Shown piece by piece: positions 35,236 through 44,085 of a DNA stretch of 56,049 bases; positions within the stretch are counted from its first letter, which is position 1, and each line of letters begins with the position of its first letter. The position numbers and the translations under genes were made by a program. Below the pieces are notes generated by a model. That model did no database searches and was not told where the DNA came from. It worked only from the letters and a program-made list of their open reading frames with translations. This stretch comes from Prevotella sp. (GTDB taxonomy: Bacteria > Bacteroidota > Bacteroidia > Bacteroidales > Bacteroidaceae): contig JAFSNR010000002.1 of assembly GCA_017443345.1 (NCBI GenBank), forward strand, positions 1-56,049, written 5' to 3'.

Positions 35236-35295
35236 TTTTTTACCTCTTTTATTAATAAAATATGTAAAACGCTTGGCCATTTCACGGAAAAGTAC

Positions 35296-35303
35296 TACTT
35301 TTG
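35296..35303 (+). promoter_or_regulatory. -7 element of the frr promoter
   Basis: TACTTTTG lies 29 nt before the frr ATG, with CTTGG about 22 bp upstream as a weak -33 box. Confidence 0.6.
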
Positions 35304-35332
35304 TAATCCGAAAAGACTAAAAACGAACAGAT

Positions 35333-35893
35333 ATGTTAGACGTAAAAGCTACTTTGAAAAAGAGTGAAGAGAGAATGGAAATGGCAGCGATGTTCCTGGA
35401 GGACGAGCTGAATCGCATTCGTGCAGGTCGTGCCAATGTGGCCATTCTCGATGGGGTTCGTGTGGATTCTTATGGTAGTAAGGTGCCCTTGAACCAAGTT
35501 GCTAATGTCAGTGTGCCCGATCCTCGTACGATTGCCATCAAACCATGGGACCGTAAGGAGATCCGTGCCATTGAGAAGGCCATCATGGACAGTGATGTAG
35601 GTATCACACCTGAGAACAATGGTGAGGTGATCCGTCTGAATATTCCTGTACCCACTGAGGAGCGTCGTAAGGATCTTGTCAAGCAGTGCAACAAGATTGC
35701 GGAGAAGGCGAAGGTCGAGGTACGTAACGTACGTGCTGATATCAAGGACAAACTGAAGAAAGCCATCAAGGACGGCCTTTCTGAGGACAATGAGAAGGAC
35801 GCTGAGCTCGAGCTCCAGAAGCTCCATGACAAGTACATCAAGAAGCTCGATGAGCTTATTGCTGCGAAGAATAAGGAGATTATGACGGTGTAA
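35333..35893 (+). CDS. frr: Ribosome recycling factor
   Basis: The 186-residue protein releases ribosomes from mRNA after termination together with EF-G. Length is standard. Family signatures: RAGRANVAILDGVRVDSYG near residue 25, the ISVPDPR-type VSVPDPRTIAIKPWD (about 58-72), GEVIRLNIPVPTEERRK (about 100) and the Lys/Glu-rich C-terminal helix of the three-helix bundle. A heptamer repeat begins at the base after the stop codon, and rsgA follows. Confidence 0.97.
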   Translation: MLDVKATLKKSEERMEMAAMFLEDELNRIRAGRANVAILDGVRVDSYGSKVPLNQVANVSVPDPRTIAIKPWDRKEIRAIEKAIMDSDVGITPENNGEVIRLNIPVPTEERRKDLVKQCNKIAEKAKVEVRNVRADIKDKLKKAIKDGLSEDNEKDAELELQKLHDKYIKKLDELIAAKNKEIMTV

Positions 35894-35935
35894 TTAGTGG
35901 TTAGTGGTTAGAGGTTAGAGGTTAGAGGTTAGAGA
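35894..35935 (+). repeat. Six TTAGNGG heptamers between frr and rsgA
   Basis: Units TTAGTGG x2, TTAGAGG x3 and TTAGAGA start directly after the frr stop codon. They are the reverse complement of the CCTCTAA units inside rsgA (36136-36184). Confidence 0.85.
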
Positions 35936-35947
35936 AATGTTTTAGAG

Positions 35948-36967
35948 TTGAAAGGACTCGTCATAAAGAATACAGGCAGCTGGTACACCGTCCTGACGGA
36001 CGATGGCCAGCTGATTGATTGTAAGGTCAAGGGAAACTTTCGTCTGAAAGGCATTCGCAGCACGAATCCTGTTGCTGTGGGTGATCGAGTCACACTTTCT
36101 TCTTCTCAGCCTGGCCACAGCCCTCAAGATCATCTCTCACCTCTAACCCCTCACCCCTCACCTCTAACCCCTCATCCCTCACCTCTGTTTATTACTGACA
36201 TTGAGGACCGTCGGAACTATATCATCCGTAAGAGTATCAATCTTTCCAAACAGAGTCATATCATTGCGGCTAATGTCGATCAGGCTTTTCTGGTGGTCAC
36301 AGTCAATTATCCCCAAACCTCTACTACCTTTATCGATAGGTTCCTGGCTTCTGCTGAGGCCTATCGTGTTCCGGTAGTTCTCATCTTCAACAAGTCCGAC
36401 CTTCTCTCCCCTGACGAACTGCACTATCAGGAGATGATGATCCGTCTCTATGAGACCATCGGCTATACCTGTCAGGCCATCTCTGCGGCGACAGGTGAGG
36501 GTATTGATCTTCTGAGACCGATGCTTGAAGGGAAGATCACCCTTCTAAGTGGCAATAGTGGGGTAGGCAAGTCTACCTTGATCAATCGTCTGGTTCCAGG
36601 TGTCAACCTTCGGACAGCTGAGATCTCTGATGCCCACAACACCGGACAGCACACGACGACCTTCTCTGAGATGATCCCTCTGAATGCTTCGCAGTCCCTG
36701 AGCCAGCCGGAGGGATGGCTCATTGATACCCCGGGCATCAAAGGCTTTGGCACCTTCGATATGGAACCCGAGGAACTGACCAGCTATTTCCGTGAGATCT
36801 TCCATTTCTCCAAGGATTGTCGTTTCTCTAACTGTACCCATACCCATGAGCCCGGTTGTGCAGTCCTGAAGGCCCTCGAAGACCATTACATCGCTGAGAG
36901 TCGTTACCAGAGTTATCTCAGCATGCTCGAAGACAAGGATGACAGTAAGTATCGGGCAGCCTACTAA
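35948..36967 (+). CDS. rsgA: Ribosome small subunit-dependent GTPase A
   Basis: The 339-residue circularly permuted GTPase helps late 30S maturation. It has an N-terminal OB domain ([16 protein letters not shown]...), then G4 FNKSDLL, P-loop [14 protein letters not shown]3 DTPGIKGFG, and a C-terminal zinc domain with [14 protein letters not shown]. The start is TTG at 35948; the nearest upstream in-frame stop is at 35930 and no ATG/GTG lies between. An extra proline-rich stretch ([19 protein letters not shown], about residues 63-81) in the OB domain is encoded by seven tandem heptamers and looks like a repeat insertion. The downstream gene starts 4 nt after the stop. Confidence 0.93.
   Translation: MKGLVIKNTGSWYTVLTDDGQLIDCKVKGNFRLKGIRSTNPVAVGDRVTLSSSQPGHSPQDHLSPLTPHPSPLTPHPSPLFITDIEDRRNYIIRKSINLSKQSHIIAANVDQAFLVVTVNYPQTSTTFIDRFLASAEAYRVPVVLIFNKSDLLSPDELHYQEMMIRLYETIGYTCQAISAATGEGIDLLRPMLEGKITLLSGNSGVGKSTLINRLVPGVNLRTAEISDAHNTGQHTTTFSEMIPLNASQSLSQPEGWLIDTPGIKGFGTFDMEPEELTSYFREIFHFSKDCRFSNCTHTHEPGCAVLKALEDHYIAESRYQSYLSMLEDKDDSKYRAAY
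36136..36184 (+). repeat. Seven heptamers inside rsgA
   Basis: CTCACCT, CTAACCC, CTCACCC, CTCACCT, CTAACCC, CTCATCC, CTCACCT in tandem. They are read as a seven-residue protein repeat LTPHPSP. Confidence 0.9.
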
Positions 36968-36971
36968 GCGC

Positions 36972-38096
36972 ATGAAGAGGATAGTCGTTCTGGGACTGAT
37001 GTTTTTCTGTCTGCCAATGATGATGATGGCTCAGGAGGAGGAAGTAAAGAAGAAGCGTCCCAATGCAGTCAGACGTCTGCTGAACCTCATTGACAGGATG
37101 GCGGTCAGTGGTATCGACTCTAATTATATCGAGATACCTGAAAAGCCCTGGGCGTTTGTATTGCGTTCCAACCTCTCTCAGTCTTTTATCAACTTGAATT
37201 CTGAGGCGTGTGATGACTCACCGATGAAGATGCGCTTGCGCTCAACGACCAGTCTCACGACCTCTCTAGGAGCTTGGATAGGTTATCGAGGCTATGGACT
37301 AGGCTATTCGATAGACCTCTCTGGCGACAAGGGTTCTAACTTCACTACGGGTATTTCCAACATCTTGGACCTCTTTACCAATCTGAATATCGGAGCCATG
37401 GGAGGGCGCTATGGTGTCAACCTGCGCATCCGTTCCTATAAGGTTGACCATTCCCTCCTTGCAGCCTGGGAAGAGGGTACTAAGGCCTCTCAGATTCGTG
37501 AGCACTCCATGGAGATTGTTGAACCCATGAAAGTGCGTTCGGTGTTTGCCGATGCCTATTATATGTTCAATGGCAAGCACTTTTCATACGCTGCTGCCTA
37601 TGACCAGTCAGCTATTCAGATTCGTTCTGCTGGTTCGTTGGTCGCAGGACTGATGTACCATTATTCGCGTGTGGAATATGATAGTGGTGAGAATATCCAA
37701 CTGCTTGATATCATGCATGGTGTCGGCCAAATGAAGATGTGGCAGGCTAGTCTGGGGGCGGGTTATGCCTACAATTGGGTACCTGGGAAGCATTGGCTGG
37801 TCAGTGTGATGCTCCTGCCCATGATTACCTTCTATAATCGTGGAAAGGTGTTCTATTACGAATACGATAATCCTGAGGATCCTTCTAATCAGGAAGTTCA
37901 TTACGTGGACTCTGAATTGACGAAGAATAAAGTGGTGCCCAATTTTGATACACGTCTCTCGATTACATACAACCGGGCACATTACTATTTCAATGCCTAT
38001 GGCACCTATAATAGTTTCAGGTATGATAACAACGCAGGGGGAACCATCCGCTTAGGCGACTGGTATGCGTATTTCTCTTGGGGACTAAGGTTTTAG
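36972..38096 (+). CDS. DUF4421-like outer membrane protein
   Basis: The 374-residue protein has a signal peptide (MKRIVVLGLMFFCLPMMMMA, cleavage near MAQ) and then alternating short strands rich in Tyr, Gly and aromatic residues, ending in a C-terminal Phe (WGLRF). This is the pattern of an outer-membrane beta-barrel. YGLGYSIDLSGDKGSNFTT-like segments fit the DUF4421 family of Bacteroidota, a match made from memory. The ATG at 36972 lies 4 nt after the rsgA stop, so the two genes are probably co-transcribed. The function is unknown. Confidence 0.75.
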   Translation: MKRIVVLGLMFFCLPMMMMAQEEEVKKKRPNAVRRLLNLIDRMAVSGIDSNYIEIPEKPWAFVLRSNLSQSFINLNSEACDDSPMKMRLRSTTSLTTSLGAWIGYRGYGLGYSIDLSGDKGSNFTTGISNILDLFTNLNIGAMGGRYGVNLRIRSYKVDHSLLAAWEEGTKASQIREHSMEIVEPMKVRSVFADAYYMFNGKHFSYAAAYDQSAIQIRSAGSLVAGLMYHYSRVEYDSGENIQLLDIMHGVGQMKMWQASLGAGYAYNWVPGKHWLVSVMLLPMITFYNRGKVFYYEYDNPEDPSNQEVHYVDSELTKNKVVPNFDTRLSITYNRAHYYFNAYGTYNSFRYDNNAGGTIRLGDWYAYFSWGLRF

Positions 38097-38122
38097 AGGT
38101 AAAAAGGTAAAAAAGTAAAAAG
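38097..38122 (+). repeat. GGTAAAAA tract before mnmA
   Basis: Three to four degenerate units GGTAAAAA/AGTAAAAA occupy the 33-nt gap before the mnmA ATG. They are nearly identical to the tracts at 10122 and 10239. Confidence 0.8.
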
Positions 38123-38129
38123 ACAAAAA

Positions 38130-39209
38130 ATGGATTTGAACGAAATCGATAATAAGCGCGTGGCAGTGCTCCTCTCTGGAGGAGTCGACAGTAGTGTGGT
38201 GGTCTACGAGTTTGCACGACTGGGACTGCATCCTGATTGTTTTTATATCAAGATTGGTCCTGAGGAGGAAGAGGAGTGGGACTGTTCTTCTGAGGAGGAT
38301 CTCGAGATGGCGACGGCTGTAGCACATAAGTATGGTTGCCGACTTGAGGTGATCGACTGTCATCAGGAGTATTGGGATCAGGTGACGGCCTATACCATGG
38401 AGAAGGTGCGGGCTGGTTATACCCCTAACCCAGATGTGATGTGCAACCGACTTATCAAGTTCGGGGCTTTCGATCAGAAATGTGGGCATGACTATGATCT
38501 GATTGCCACTGGCCATTATGCCCAGACTGAGATGGATGCAGAGGGACGGAAGTGGCTCTGTACGAGTCCTGATCCTGTGAAGGACCAGACAGATTTCTTG
38601 GCTCAGATCTACGACTGGCAGTTGCGTAAGGCACTCTTCCCCATAGGCCATTATATGAAGGACGAGGTGCGTGAGATGGCTGAGCGGGAGCACCTGGTAA
38701 ATGCCCGGCGGAAGGATTCTCAGGGCATCTGTTTCCTGGGTAAGATCAACTATAATGACTATATCCGACGGTATCTTGGTGAACAGCCAGGTGATGTTGT
38801 TGAACAGGAAACTGGTCGGCGTATTGGTGAGCATCGGGGGCTCTGGTTCCATACCATTGGGCAGCGCAAGGGCATGGGGTTCTCTGGTGGCCCATGGTTT
38901 GTGGTGAAGAAGGATGTCCTTCAAAATATTCTCTATGTGTCTCATGGCTATGACCCGGCCTCGGCTTATCAGTCTGATTTCCCAGTCCATGACTTTCATT
39001 TCCTGACTCAGGCTTTAACTCCTACTGAGGTCACCTTCAAGATTCGTCATACCCCGGATTATCATCCAGCCCGTTTGGAATGGACTTCTCCTAATTCCTT
39101 TATTGTCCATTCCCAGGTCGCTATTCATGGTGTCGCTCCAGGACAGTTCTGTGTGGTTTATGATTCTGACCATCACAGATGTCTTGGTTCAGGAGAAATT
39201 ACTGTTTAA
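38130..39209 (+). CDS. mnmA: tRNA-specific 2-thiouridylase MnmA
   Basis: The 359-residue enzyme thiolates U34 of tRNA-Lys, -Glu and -Gln with ATP and sulfur from a persulfide carrier. Motifs: the PP-loop VLLSGGVDSSVVV at the N-terminus, the catalytic Cys in NPDVMCNRLIKF (about 96), the persulfide-forming Cys in SQGICFLGKINYNDYI (about 200), and GLWFHTIGQRKGMG. Length is normal. It follows the outer-membrane protein gene by 33 nt that consist of a repeat tract. Confidence 0.95.
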   Translation: MDLNEIDNKRVAVLLSGGVDSSVVVYEFARLGLHPDCFYIKIGPEEEEEWDCSSEEDLEMATAVAHKYGCRLEVIDCHQEYWDQVTAYTMEKVRAGYTPNPDVMCNRLIKFGAFDQKCGHDYDLIATGHYAQTEMDAEGRKWLCTSPDPVKDQTDFLAQIYDWQLRKALFPIGHYMKDEVREMAEREHLVNARRKDSQGICFLGKINYNDYIRRYLGEQPGDVVEQETGRRIGEHRGLWFHTIGQRKGMGFSGGPWFVVKKDVLQNILYVSHGYDPASAYQSDFPVHDFHFLTQALTPTEVTFKIRHTPDYHPARLEWTSPNSFIVHSQVAIHGVAPGQFCVVYDSDHHRCLGSGEITV

Positions 39210-39230
39210 TTTAAGTCTAAAAAAGATTGA

Positions 39231-39260
39231 ATGCTCCTTTATGCTCCTTTAGTGCTCTTT
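39231..39260. repeat. Three 10-bp units ATGCTCCTTT
   Basis: ATGCTCCTTT, ATGCTCCTTT and AGTGCTCTTT stand in tandem just before the 11-bp array. Confidence 0.8.
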
Positions 39261-39262
39261 TT

Positions 39263-39350
39263 GTAGCAAGACGGTAGCAAGACAGTAGCAAGACAGTAGC
39301 AAGACAGTAGCAAGACAGTAGCAAGACGGTAGCAAGAGGGTAGCTAGGGG
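39263..39350. repeat. Eight tandem copies of an 11-bp unit GTAGCAAGACA
   Basis: The units run without spacers: GTAGCAAGAC[A/G] six times, then GTAGCAAGAGG and GTAGCTAGGGG. The TAG stop of the GH67 gene (39346-39344) is inside the eighth unit. The array lies between the convergent mnmA and GH67 genes. Confidence 0.95.
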
Positions 39351-41314
39351 GTAAAACTCCCGAAGTAGTCGAGGCATGTTTTACGCCATTCTTTGGCGTT
39401 GTCGAGTTGATGCTCAAGTCGGGCTTGAACCTCCTCCCAGCGCTGTTGGTCGATGTTGGGCTTGACCTCCTGCCAGACGCGGAGGAAATCCTCCACCTCA
39501 CTGACGCCACGATTGTAGCGGAATGTCATCTCCTCAAGAACGGTCCTGCCACTCTTAAGCCTGTAGTCCCAGGGCACATGGTGGAACCACAACAAGTACC
39601 TCTCCGGACAGGTGTTGATATCATCATAGATCGAGCAGTAAGGCTCCCGATACTGTGAGGTGGCATCCGATCCTGCATGGGTACGATTGAATCCAATGCC
39701 TGATGAGTCTGCCCGATGGTAATAGACCGGACACCACTCCAGGGGTACGTGGGGATTAAATCCGTCAGGCTCTGGACCATAGTGCTCATCAAAGGCAAAG
39801 ATGTGGTGCAAGCCGATAGGCATCATATAGTCTACGCAAGCCTCGCGCGATCTCAGCATGACGCTGAGCAGTTCTTCCTCACAGAGCGAAGCACTCATAG
39901 ACTTTTCAGCTTTCGCCTTTCCTATTTCACCAAAGGTGAGGTCCAGCCATTCTTTGGCGATGTCCTCACTGGTAATGGTGGGATCCCATGCCAATCGGCC
40001 AAACGCATACCAGTTGGCCTGTGAGAAGTGATGTCCACACCAGTTGGTATCCAGTCCGATATTCGCTACACCAGCGATACCTACGAGTTTCTCTGGGGCT
40101 ACAAAGCTGAAGAACTCGCGCCACATAGGTGCCAGATAGACCAGATGTCTCGACTGCCCCAGATACTCCTGAGTGATCTGCAACTCAGCCATCTGCTTGG
40201 TCTGTTTGATGTTGTCGAAGATAGGGGCATAGGGCTCACGCGGTTGGAAGTCGAGTGGTCCGTTCTTCGACTGTAGGATGACATTGTCGTGGAAGTCTCC
40301 ATCGAGGCCGACAAACTCTGATACAGCCTGTTTGACGCGGTCTTCACCCTTGTGCTTGGCACCATAGACAAAGCTTCTCCACATGATGATACCCCCGAAA
40401 GGTTTCACTGCATCAGCCAGTGTGTTGGCACCATCTGCATGGGTACGGTTATAGTCGAATGGACCAGGTTGACCTTCTGAATTGGCCTTTACGAGGAAAC
40501 CGCCAAAGTCGGGAATCAGTTCATAGATCTCCTTGGCCTTGGCCTTCCACCAACCCTTCACCTGTTTGTCCAGTGGGTCGGCGGTCTTGACTGGTTTGTC
40601 GCCATTGAATCCCTTGGCTGGGATGCTCATGGGAGAGGCGAAGTTCACCGACAGATATACCTTGATGCCATAGGGCCTCAAGATATCGGCATAGGTCTTC
40701 ACCTTATTAATATATATATCCGACAGCATCTTGGGCGATGCATTCACATTATTCAACACGGTTCCATTGATACCGATGGAAGCATTGGCCCTGGCATATT
40801 CCTTGATGAGGGCAGTATCGATAGGCTGTTCGGGATCCTCCACGAAGATCTTCTGATCGCGGATGGTCTTCCCACTGTCCTTACCCTTCCAGAAGATGCT
40901 GAGTCCGGCATAGCCTCTCTCAATGGTGCCATTCAGGTTATCCCAGTGATTCAATATACGAAGCTTAAAGAACGGCTTATTATAAACATTTGTTCTTATG
41001 TCCTTCTGTCTAAGCAGCTCAAACGCCCCGTAGAGCAATCCGATCTCGTTTTTGGCCGTAATGATACAGTTCTCTGTACCATTTTCACTTTTCACTTCTA
41101 ATCTGTAGGCATCCTCCTCCATTGTCGGGTCTATCCTGAGCGTAGCGTTCTCCCCCTGGAAATAAGTTCTCAACTCCTGGGCAGCTAAGCACTCAGGTCC
41201 TGTCACCTTAGCCTGATTGACGGGTTGATACCTCAGCCACAACTGGTGGCCATCCTCAGCCTTTGCCAGGGTGACAAAGACCATTGCTAAAACGAATAAT
41301 GTAAGTCTCTTCAT
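39344..41314 (-). CDS. Alpha-glucuronidase, GH67
   Basis: The 656-residue exported enzyme removes 4-O-methyl-glucuronic acid from xylo-oligosaccharides. A signal peptide (MKRLTLFVLAMVFVTLAKA) is followed by an N-terminal strand-rich domain (about 20-130) and the GH67 barrel, with KLRILNHWDNLNGTIERGYAG (about 127), GFLVKANSEGQPGP and GLDTNWCGHHFSQANWYAFGRLAWDP. The segment LEVKSENGTEN is encoded by the GTGAAAA repeat type also found in intergenic regions. The gene is divergent from the GH35 gene, with both promoters within 60 bp, suggesting shared control of plant-polysaccharide use. Confidence 0.9.
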   Translation of the reverse strand: MKRLTLFVLAMVFVTLAKAEDGHQLWLRYQPVNQAKVTGPECLAAQELRTYFQGENATLRIDPTMEEDAYRLEVKSENGTENCIITAKNEIGLLYGAFELLRQKDIRTNVYNKPFFKLRILNHWDNLNGTIERGYAGLSIFWKGKDSGKTIRDQKIFVEDPEQPIDTALIKEYARANASIGINGTVLNNVNASPKMLSDIYINKVKTYADILRPYGIKVYLSVNFASPMSIPAKGFNGDKPVKTADPLDKQVKGWWKAKAKEIYELIPDFGGFLVKANSEGQPGPFDYNRTHADGANTLADAVKPFGGIIMWRSFVYGAKHKGEDRVKQAVSEFVGLDGDFHDNVILQSKNGPLDFQPREPYAPIFDNIKQTKQMAELQITQEYLGQSRHLVYLAPMWREFFSFVAPEKLVGIAGVANIGLDTNWCGHHFSQANWYAFGRLAWDPTITSEDIAKEWLDLTFGEIGKAKAEKSMSASLCEEELLSVMLRSREACVDYMMPIGLHHIFAFDEHYGPEPDGFNPHVPLEWCPVYYHRADSSGIGFNRTHAGSDATSQYREPYCSIYDDINTCPERYLLWFHHVPWDYRLKSGRTVLEEMTFRYNRGVSEVEDFLRVWQEVKPNIDQQRWEEVQARLEHQLDNAKEWRKTCLDYFGSFTP

Positions 41315-41338
41315 ATCTATAGTTTGTTATATTTGCTG

Positions 41339-41346
41339 CAAAGATA
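41339..41346 (-). promoter_or_regulatory. -7 element of the GH67 promoter
   Basis: TATCTTTG (minus, 41346-41339) is 24 nt before the ATG. No TTTG at -33 is seen, compatible with activator dependence. Confidence 0.65.
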
Positions 41347-41390
41347 CACATAATTTTTAATTTTTTGTGTTTAATGTTTAATTTATTTTG

Positions 41391-41398
41391 TATCTTTG
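41391..41398 (+). promoter_or_regulatory. -7 element of the GH35 promoter
   Basis: TATCTTTG lies 27 nt before the ATG. Together with the GH67 promoter it frames a 44-bp AT-rich spacer (41347-41390) with TTTAATGTTTAATTTA. Confidence 0.7.
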
Positions 41399-41425
41399 CA
41401 CACAGAAACAAACAAATGAAACAAA

Positions 41426-43753
41426 ATGAAAAAGGTACGACTACTACTGACCATTCTTTTGGGGTCGTTTTCGCTGACCCTATTGGCAGGCGACTTCACA
41501 GTTGGAAACAAGACTTTCCTTCTGAATGGCGAACCTTTTCTGGTAAAGGCAGCCGAGGTGCACTATCCCCGTATTCCACGTCCATATTGGGAACATCGCA
41601 TCCAGATGTGCAAGGCGCTGGGTATGAACACCCTCTGTATCTATGTGTTCTGGAATATCCACGAGCAGCGCGAGGGCGAGTTCGATTTCACGGACAATAA
41701 CGATGTGGCAGCTTTCTGTCGTTTGGCTCAGAAGCATGGGATGTATGTCATTGTTCGTCCAGGTCCCTACGTTTGTGCGGAGTGGGAGATGGGCGGTCTG
41801 CCCTGGTGGTTGCTGAAGAAGAAGGATATCCGTTTGCGCGAACAGGATCCTTACTTCATGGAACGCGTCCGTATCTTTGAGGAGAAGGTTGGTGAGCAGT
41901 TGGCCCCCCTGACCATTCAGAGAGGAGGTCCCATCATCATGGTTCAGGTCGAGAACGAATATGGTTCTTATGGTGAGGATAAGCCCTATATAACGGAGAT
42001 ACGCGATTGTTTACGTGGTATCTATGGTGAAAAGCTGGCGCTTTTCCAGTGCGACTGGAGCTCTAATTTCGAGAAAAACGGTCTAGATGACCTGGTTTGG
42101 ACGATGAATTTTGGTACTGGCGCCAATATCGATGAACAGTTCAAACGCTTAGGCGAGTTGCGTCCTGATGCCCCTAAGATGTGTTCGGAGTTCTGGAGCG
42201 GATGGTTCGACAAGTGGGGTGCCAATCATGAGACACGTCCAGCCAAGGATATGGTCGATGGCATTGATGAGATGCTCTCCAAGGGTATCAGTTTCTCCCT
42301 TTACATGACTCATGGTGGTACATCCTTTGCTCACTGGGCAGGCGCCAATTCCCCGGGTTTTGCCCCAGATGTCACTTCTTACGACTATGATGCACCCATC
42401 AATGAATATGGTGGGGCTACGGATAAGTATTACCTTTTGCGTCAGACGATGCAGAAGTACAGTGCGACGCCTCTTCCTGATGTGCCTGCTCCCCCGGCTA
42501 ATCTCATCAGTATCCCGAAGTTCGAACTGATGGAGTTTGCTGATATCCTTCAGGGGGCTGACTCCTTGGTGATGGATTCTCCTCTGCGCACGATGGAGGA
42601 ACTCGATCAGGGTTGGGGTTCGCTGGTCTATATCACGATGTTGCCTGAGATAGCTTCTCCTTCAGTGCTGACCCTGAATGATGGACACGACTTTGCCCAG
42701 ATCTTCCTCGATGGGAAGTACATCGGCAAGATTGACCGAGTACGCAATGAGAAGAGCATCCAACTCCCACCGGTTAAGAAGGGTCAGGAACTGAAGATCC
42801 TCATCGAGGCCATGGGACGTATCAACTTTGGAAGGGCTATCAAGGATTATAAGGGTATTACCGAGAGTGTGGTGATTACGACCGAACAGGAGGGCCATGA
42901 ACTCTCCTGGAACCTGAAGCGCTGGTCGATCCTGACCATTCCTGATGATTATCAGACAGCTGTTCGTGCGCTCTCTTCAGCAGCAGCCAATGGTGGGGGG
43001 AGTCCTTTCCAGGGGCGTGGTTATTACCGGGGTTACTTCAACCTGAAGAAGAAACATTTGGGAGATACCTTCCTCAATCTCGAGCAGTTTGGTAAGGGTC
43101 AGGTCTATGTCAATGGCCATGCCATAGGGCGTTTCTGGAATATTGGTCCTCAGCAGACGCTCTTTGTTCCGGGGTGTTGGTTGAAACCAGGACGTAATGA
43201 GGTGATTGTCCTCGATGTGGTAGGACCCAAGAAGGCGGTTCTCTTTGCGCAGAACCAGCCAGAGTTGGATAAGTTAAATATGGAAAAATCGAGGACACAT
43301 AATAATCCGGGTGATAAGCCTGATCTCAACTCTGCCACACCTGTGGCTGAGGGTGATTTAGCCCCGGGTAATGGTTGGCAGAGCATCAGGTTTGCTTCTT
43401 CACAGAAGGGGCGTTATATTGCTATTCAGGCGCTTTCGACTCATGACGGGAAGGATGAGGTGGCGATAGCGGAACTCTATGCTCGTGATGCTGATGGGAA
43501 TCGAATGTCTCGTGAGTCTTGGACTGTGAAATATGCTGACAGTGAGGATATCCATCGGGGGAACTTCACGGGTGAGAAGGTTTATGATCTTCAGGAGTCT
43601 ACTTATTGGCGTACTGCCCGGAAGTCTCCACTGCCTCATCTCTTAGTGATTGATTTAGGGCAAGTGCAGACCATCTCTGCCCTTGATTATCTCCCCAGGG
43701 CAGAACAAGGAGCCCCAGGTTCTATCAAAACCTTCAAGGTTTTCATCTATTAG
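41426..43753 (+). CDS. Beta-galactosidase, GH35, with a C-terminal F5/8-type domain
   Basis: The 775-residue exported enzyme has a signal peptide (cleavage near LLAGD) and a GH35 catalytic barrel: LVKAAEVHYPRIPRPYW, GPYVCAEWEMGGLPWWL, the acid/base region MVQVENEYGSYG (about 175) and the nucleophile region KMCSEFWSGWFDKWG (about 255). Jelly-roll domains with YRGYFNLKK and GKGQVYVNGHAIGRFWNIGPQQTL follow. The last about 120 residues resemble a discoidin (F5/8C) carbohydrate-binding domain. It ends abruptly at IKTFKVFIY, apparently short of the final strands, and the hairpin array begins 3 nt after the stop. Confidence 0.92.
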   Translation: MKKVRLLLTILLGSFSLTLLAGDFTVGNKTFLLNGEPFLVKAAEVHYPRIPRPYWEHRIQMCKALGMNTLCIYVFWNIHEQREGEFDFTDNNDVAAFCRLAQKHGMYVIVRPGPYVCAEWEMGGLPWWLLKKKDIRLREQDPYFMERVRIFEEKVGEQLAPLTIQRGGPIIMVQVENEYGSYGEDKPYITEIRDCLRGIYGEKLALFQCDWSSNFEKNGLDDLVWTMNFGTGANIDEQFKRLGELRPDAPKMCSEFWSGWFDKWGANHETRPAKDMVDGIDEMLSKGISFSLYMTHGGTSFAHWAGANSPGFAPDVTSYDYDAPINEYGGATDKYYLLRQTMQKYSATPLPDVPAPPANLISIPKFELMEFADILQGADSLVMDSPLRTMEELDQGWGSLVYITMLPEIASPSVLTLNDGHDFAQIFLDGKYIGKIDRVRNEKSIQLPPVKKGQELKILIEAMGRINFGRAIKDYKGITESVVITTEQEGHELSWNLKRWSILTIPDDYQTAVRALSSAAANGGGSPFQGRGYYRGYFNLKKKHLGDTFLNLEQFGKGQVYVNGHAIGRFWNIGPQQTLFVPGCWLKPGRNEVIVLDVVGPKKAVLFAQNQPELDKLNMEKSRTHNNPGDKPDLNSATPVAEGDLAPGNGWQSIRFASSQKGRYIAIQALSTHDGKDEVAIAELYARDADGNRMSRESWTVKYADSEDIHRGNFTGEKVYDLQESTYWRTARKSPLPHLLVIDLGQVQTISALDYLPRAEQGAPGSIKTFKVFIY

Positions 43754-43755
43754 AA

Positions 43756-43964
43756 CTGGGGATATCCCCAGACCCCATCCGAGGGTAGCCCCTCGGCTCC
43801 TCCATCACCCCCGACCCCCTCTTCATAAGAAGGGGCCTCGAACCACTCCCCAAGCCCCTCGCCAATCGTTGGCAAGGGGATGTAGTTGCTTCCGGCGACT
43901 GGTCGCCTACAGCAAAGTTTTTGTATGGCTCTCGAGCCTGTGTCCCCTGACGGGGATTCGCCAT
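43756..43964. repeat. Hairpin array A (six consecutive hairpins) upstream of the export operon
   Basis: Hairpins in order: CTGGGGATATCCCCAG (43756-43771, perfect palindrome); CCGAGGG-TAGC-CCCTCGG (43779-43796); CCCCTCTTC-ATAA-GAAGGGG (about 43816-43835); CCCCT/GCCAA with TTGGC/AGGGG (43855-43879); GGCGA-CTGG-TCGCC (43895-43906 region); and TATGGC...GCCAT (43924-43964) enclosing TCCCC/GGGGA. The part from 43851 is homologous to 50304-50413. There is no open frame of note in 43754-44148; the rest (43965-44085) is AT-rich with several TTGC/GCAA words. Confidence 0.8.
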
Positions 43965-44085
43965 GATTATTTAATGAGCCCCTTATTAAAGGCCTCAAAA
44001 GTTCTGAAGACTCACTGGAAAAGCCCTTGCGAATTCTGCAAAGAAATGGAAATTTTGCAATTTTAAGGCAAATTATTGCGATTTC

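Noticed and set aside
39263-39350. CRISPR array suspected from the regular repeats
   Set aside because: Units are 11 bp and contiguous with no spacers; no cas genes.
41365-41700. Alternative frame starting MCLMFNLFC upstream of the GH35 gene
   Set aside because: It runs through the promoter and overlaps the certain GH35 frame; no protein features.
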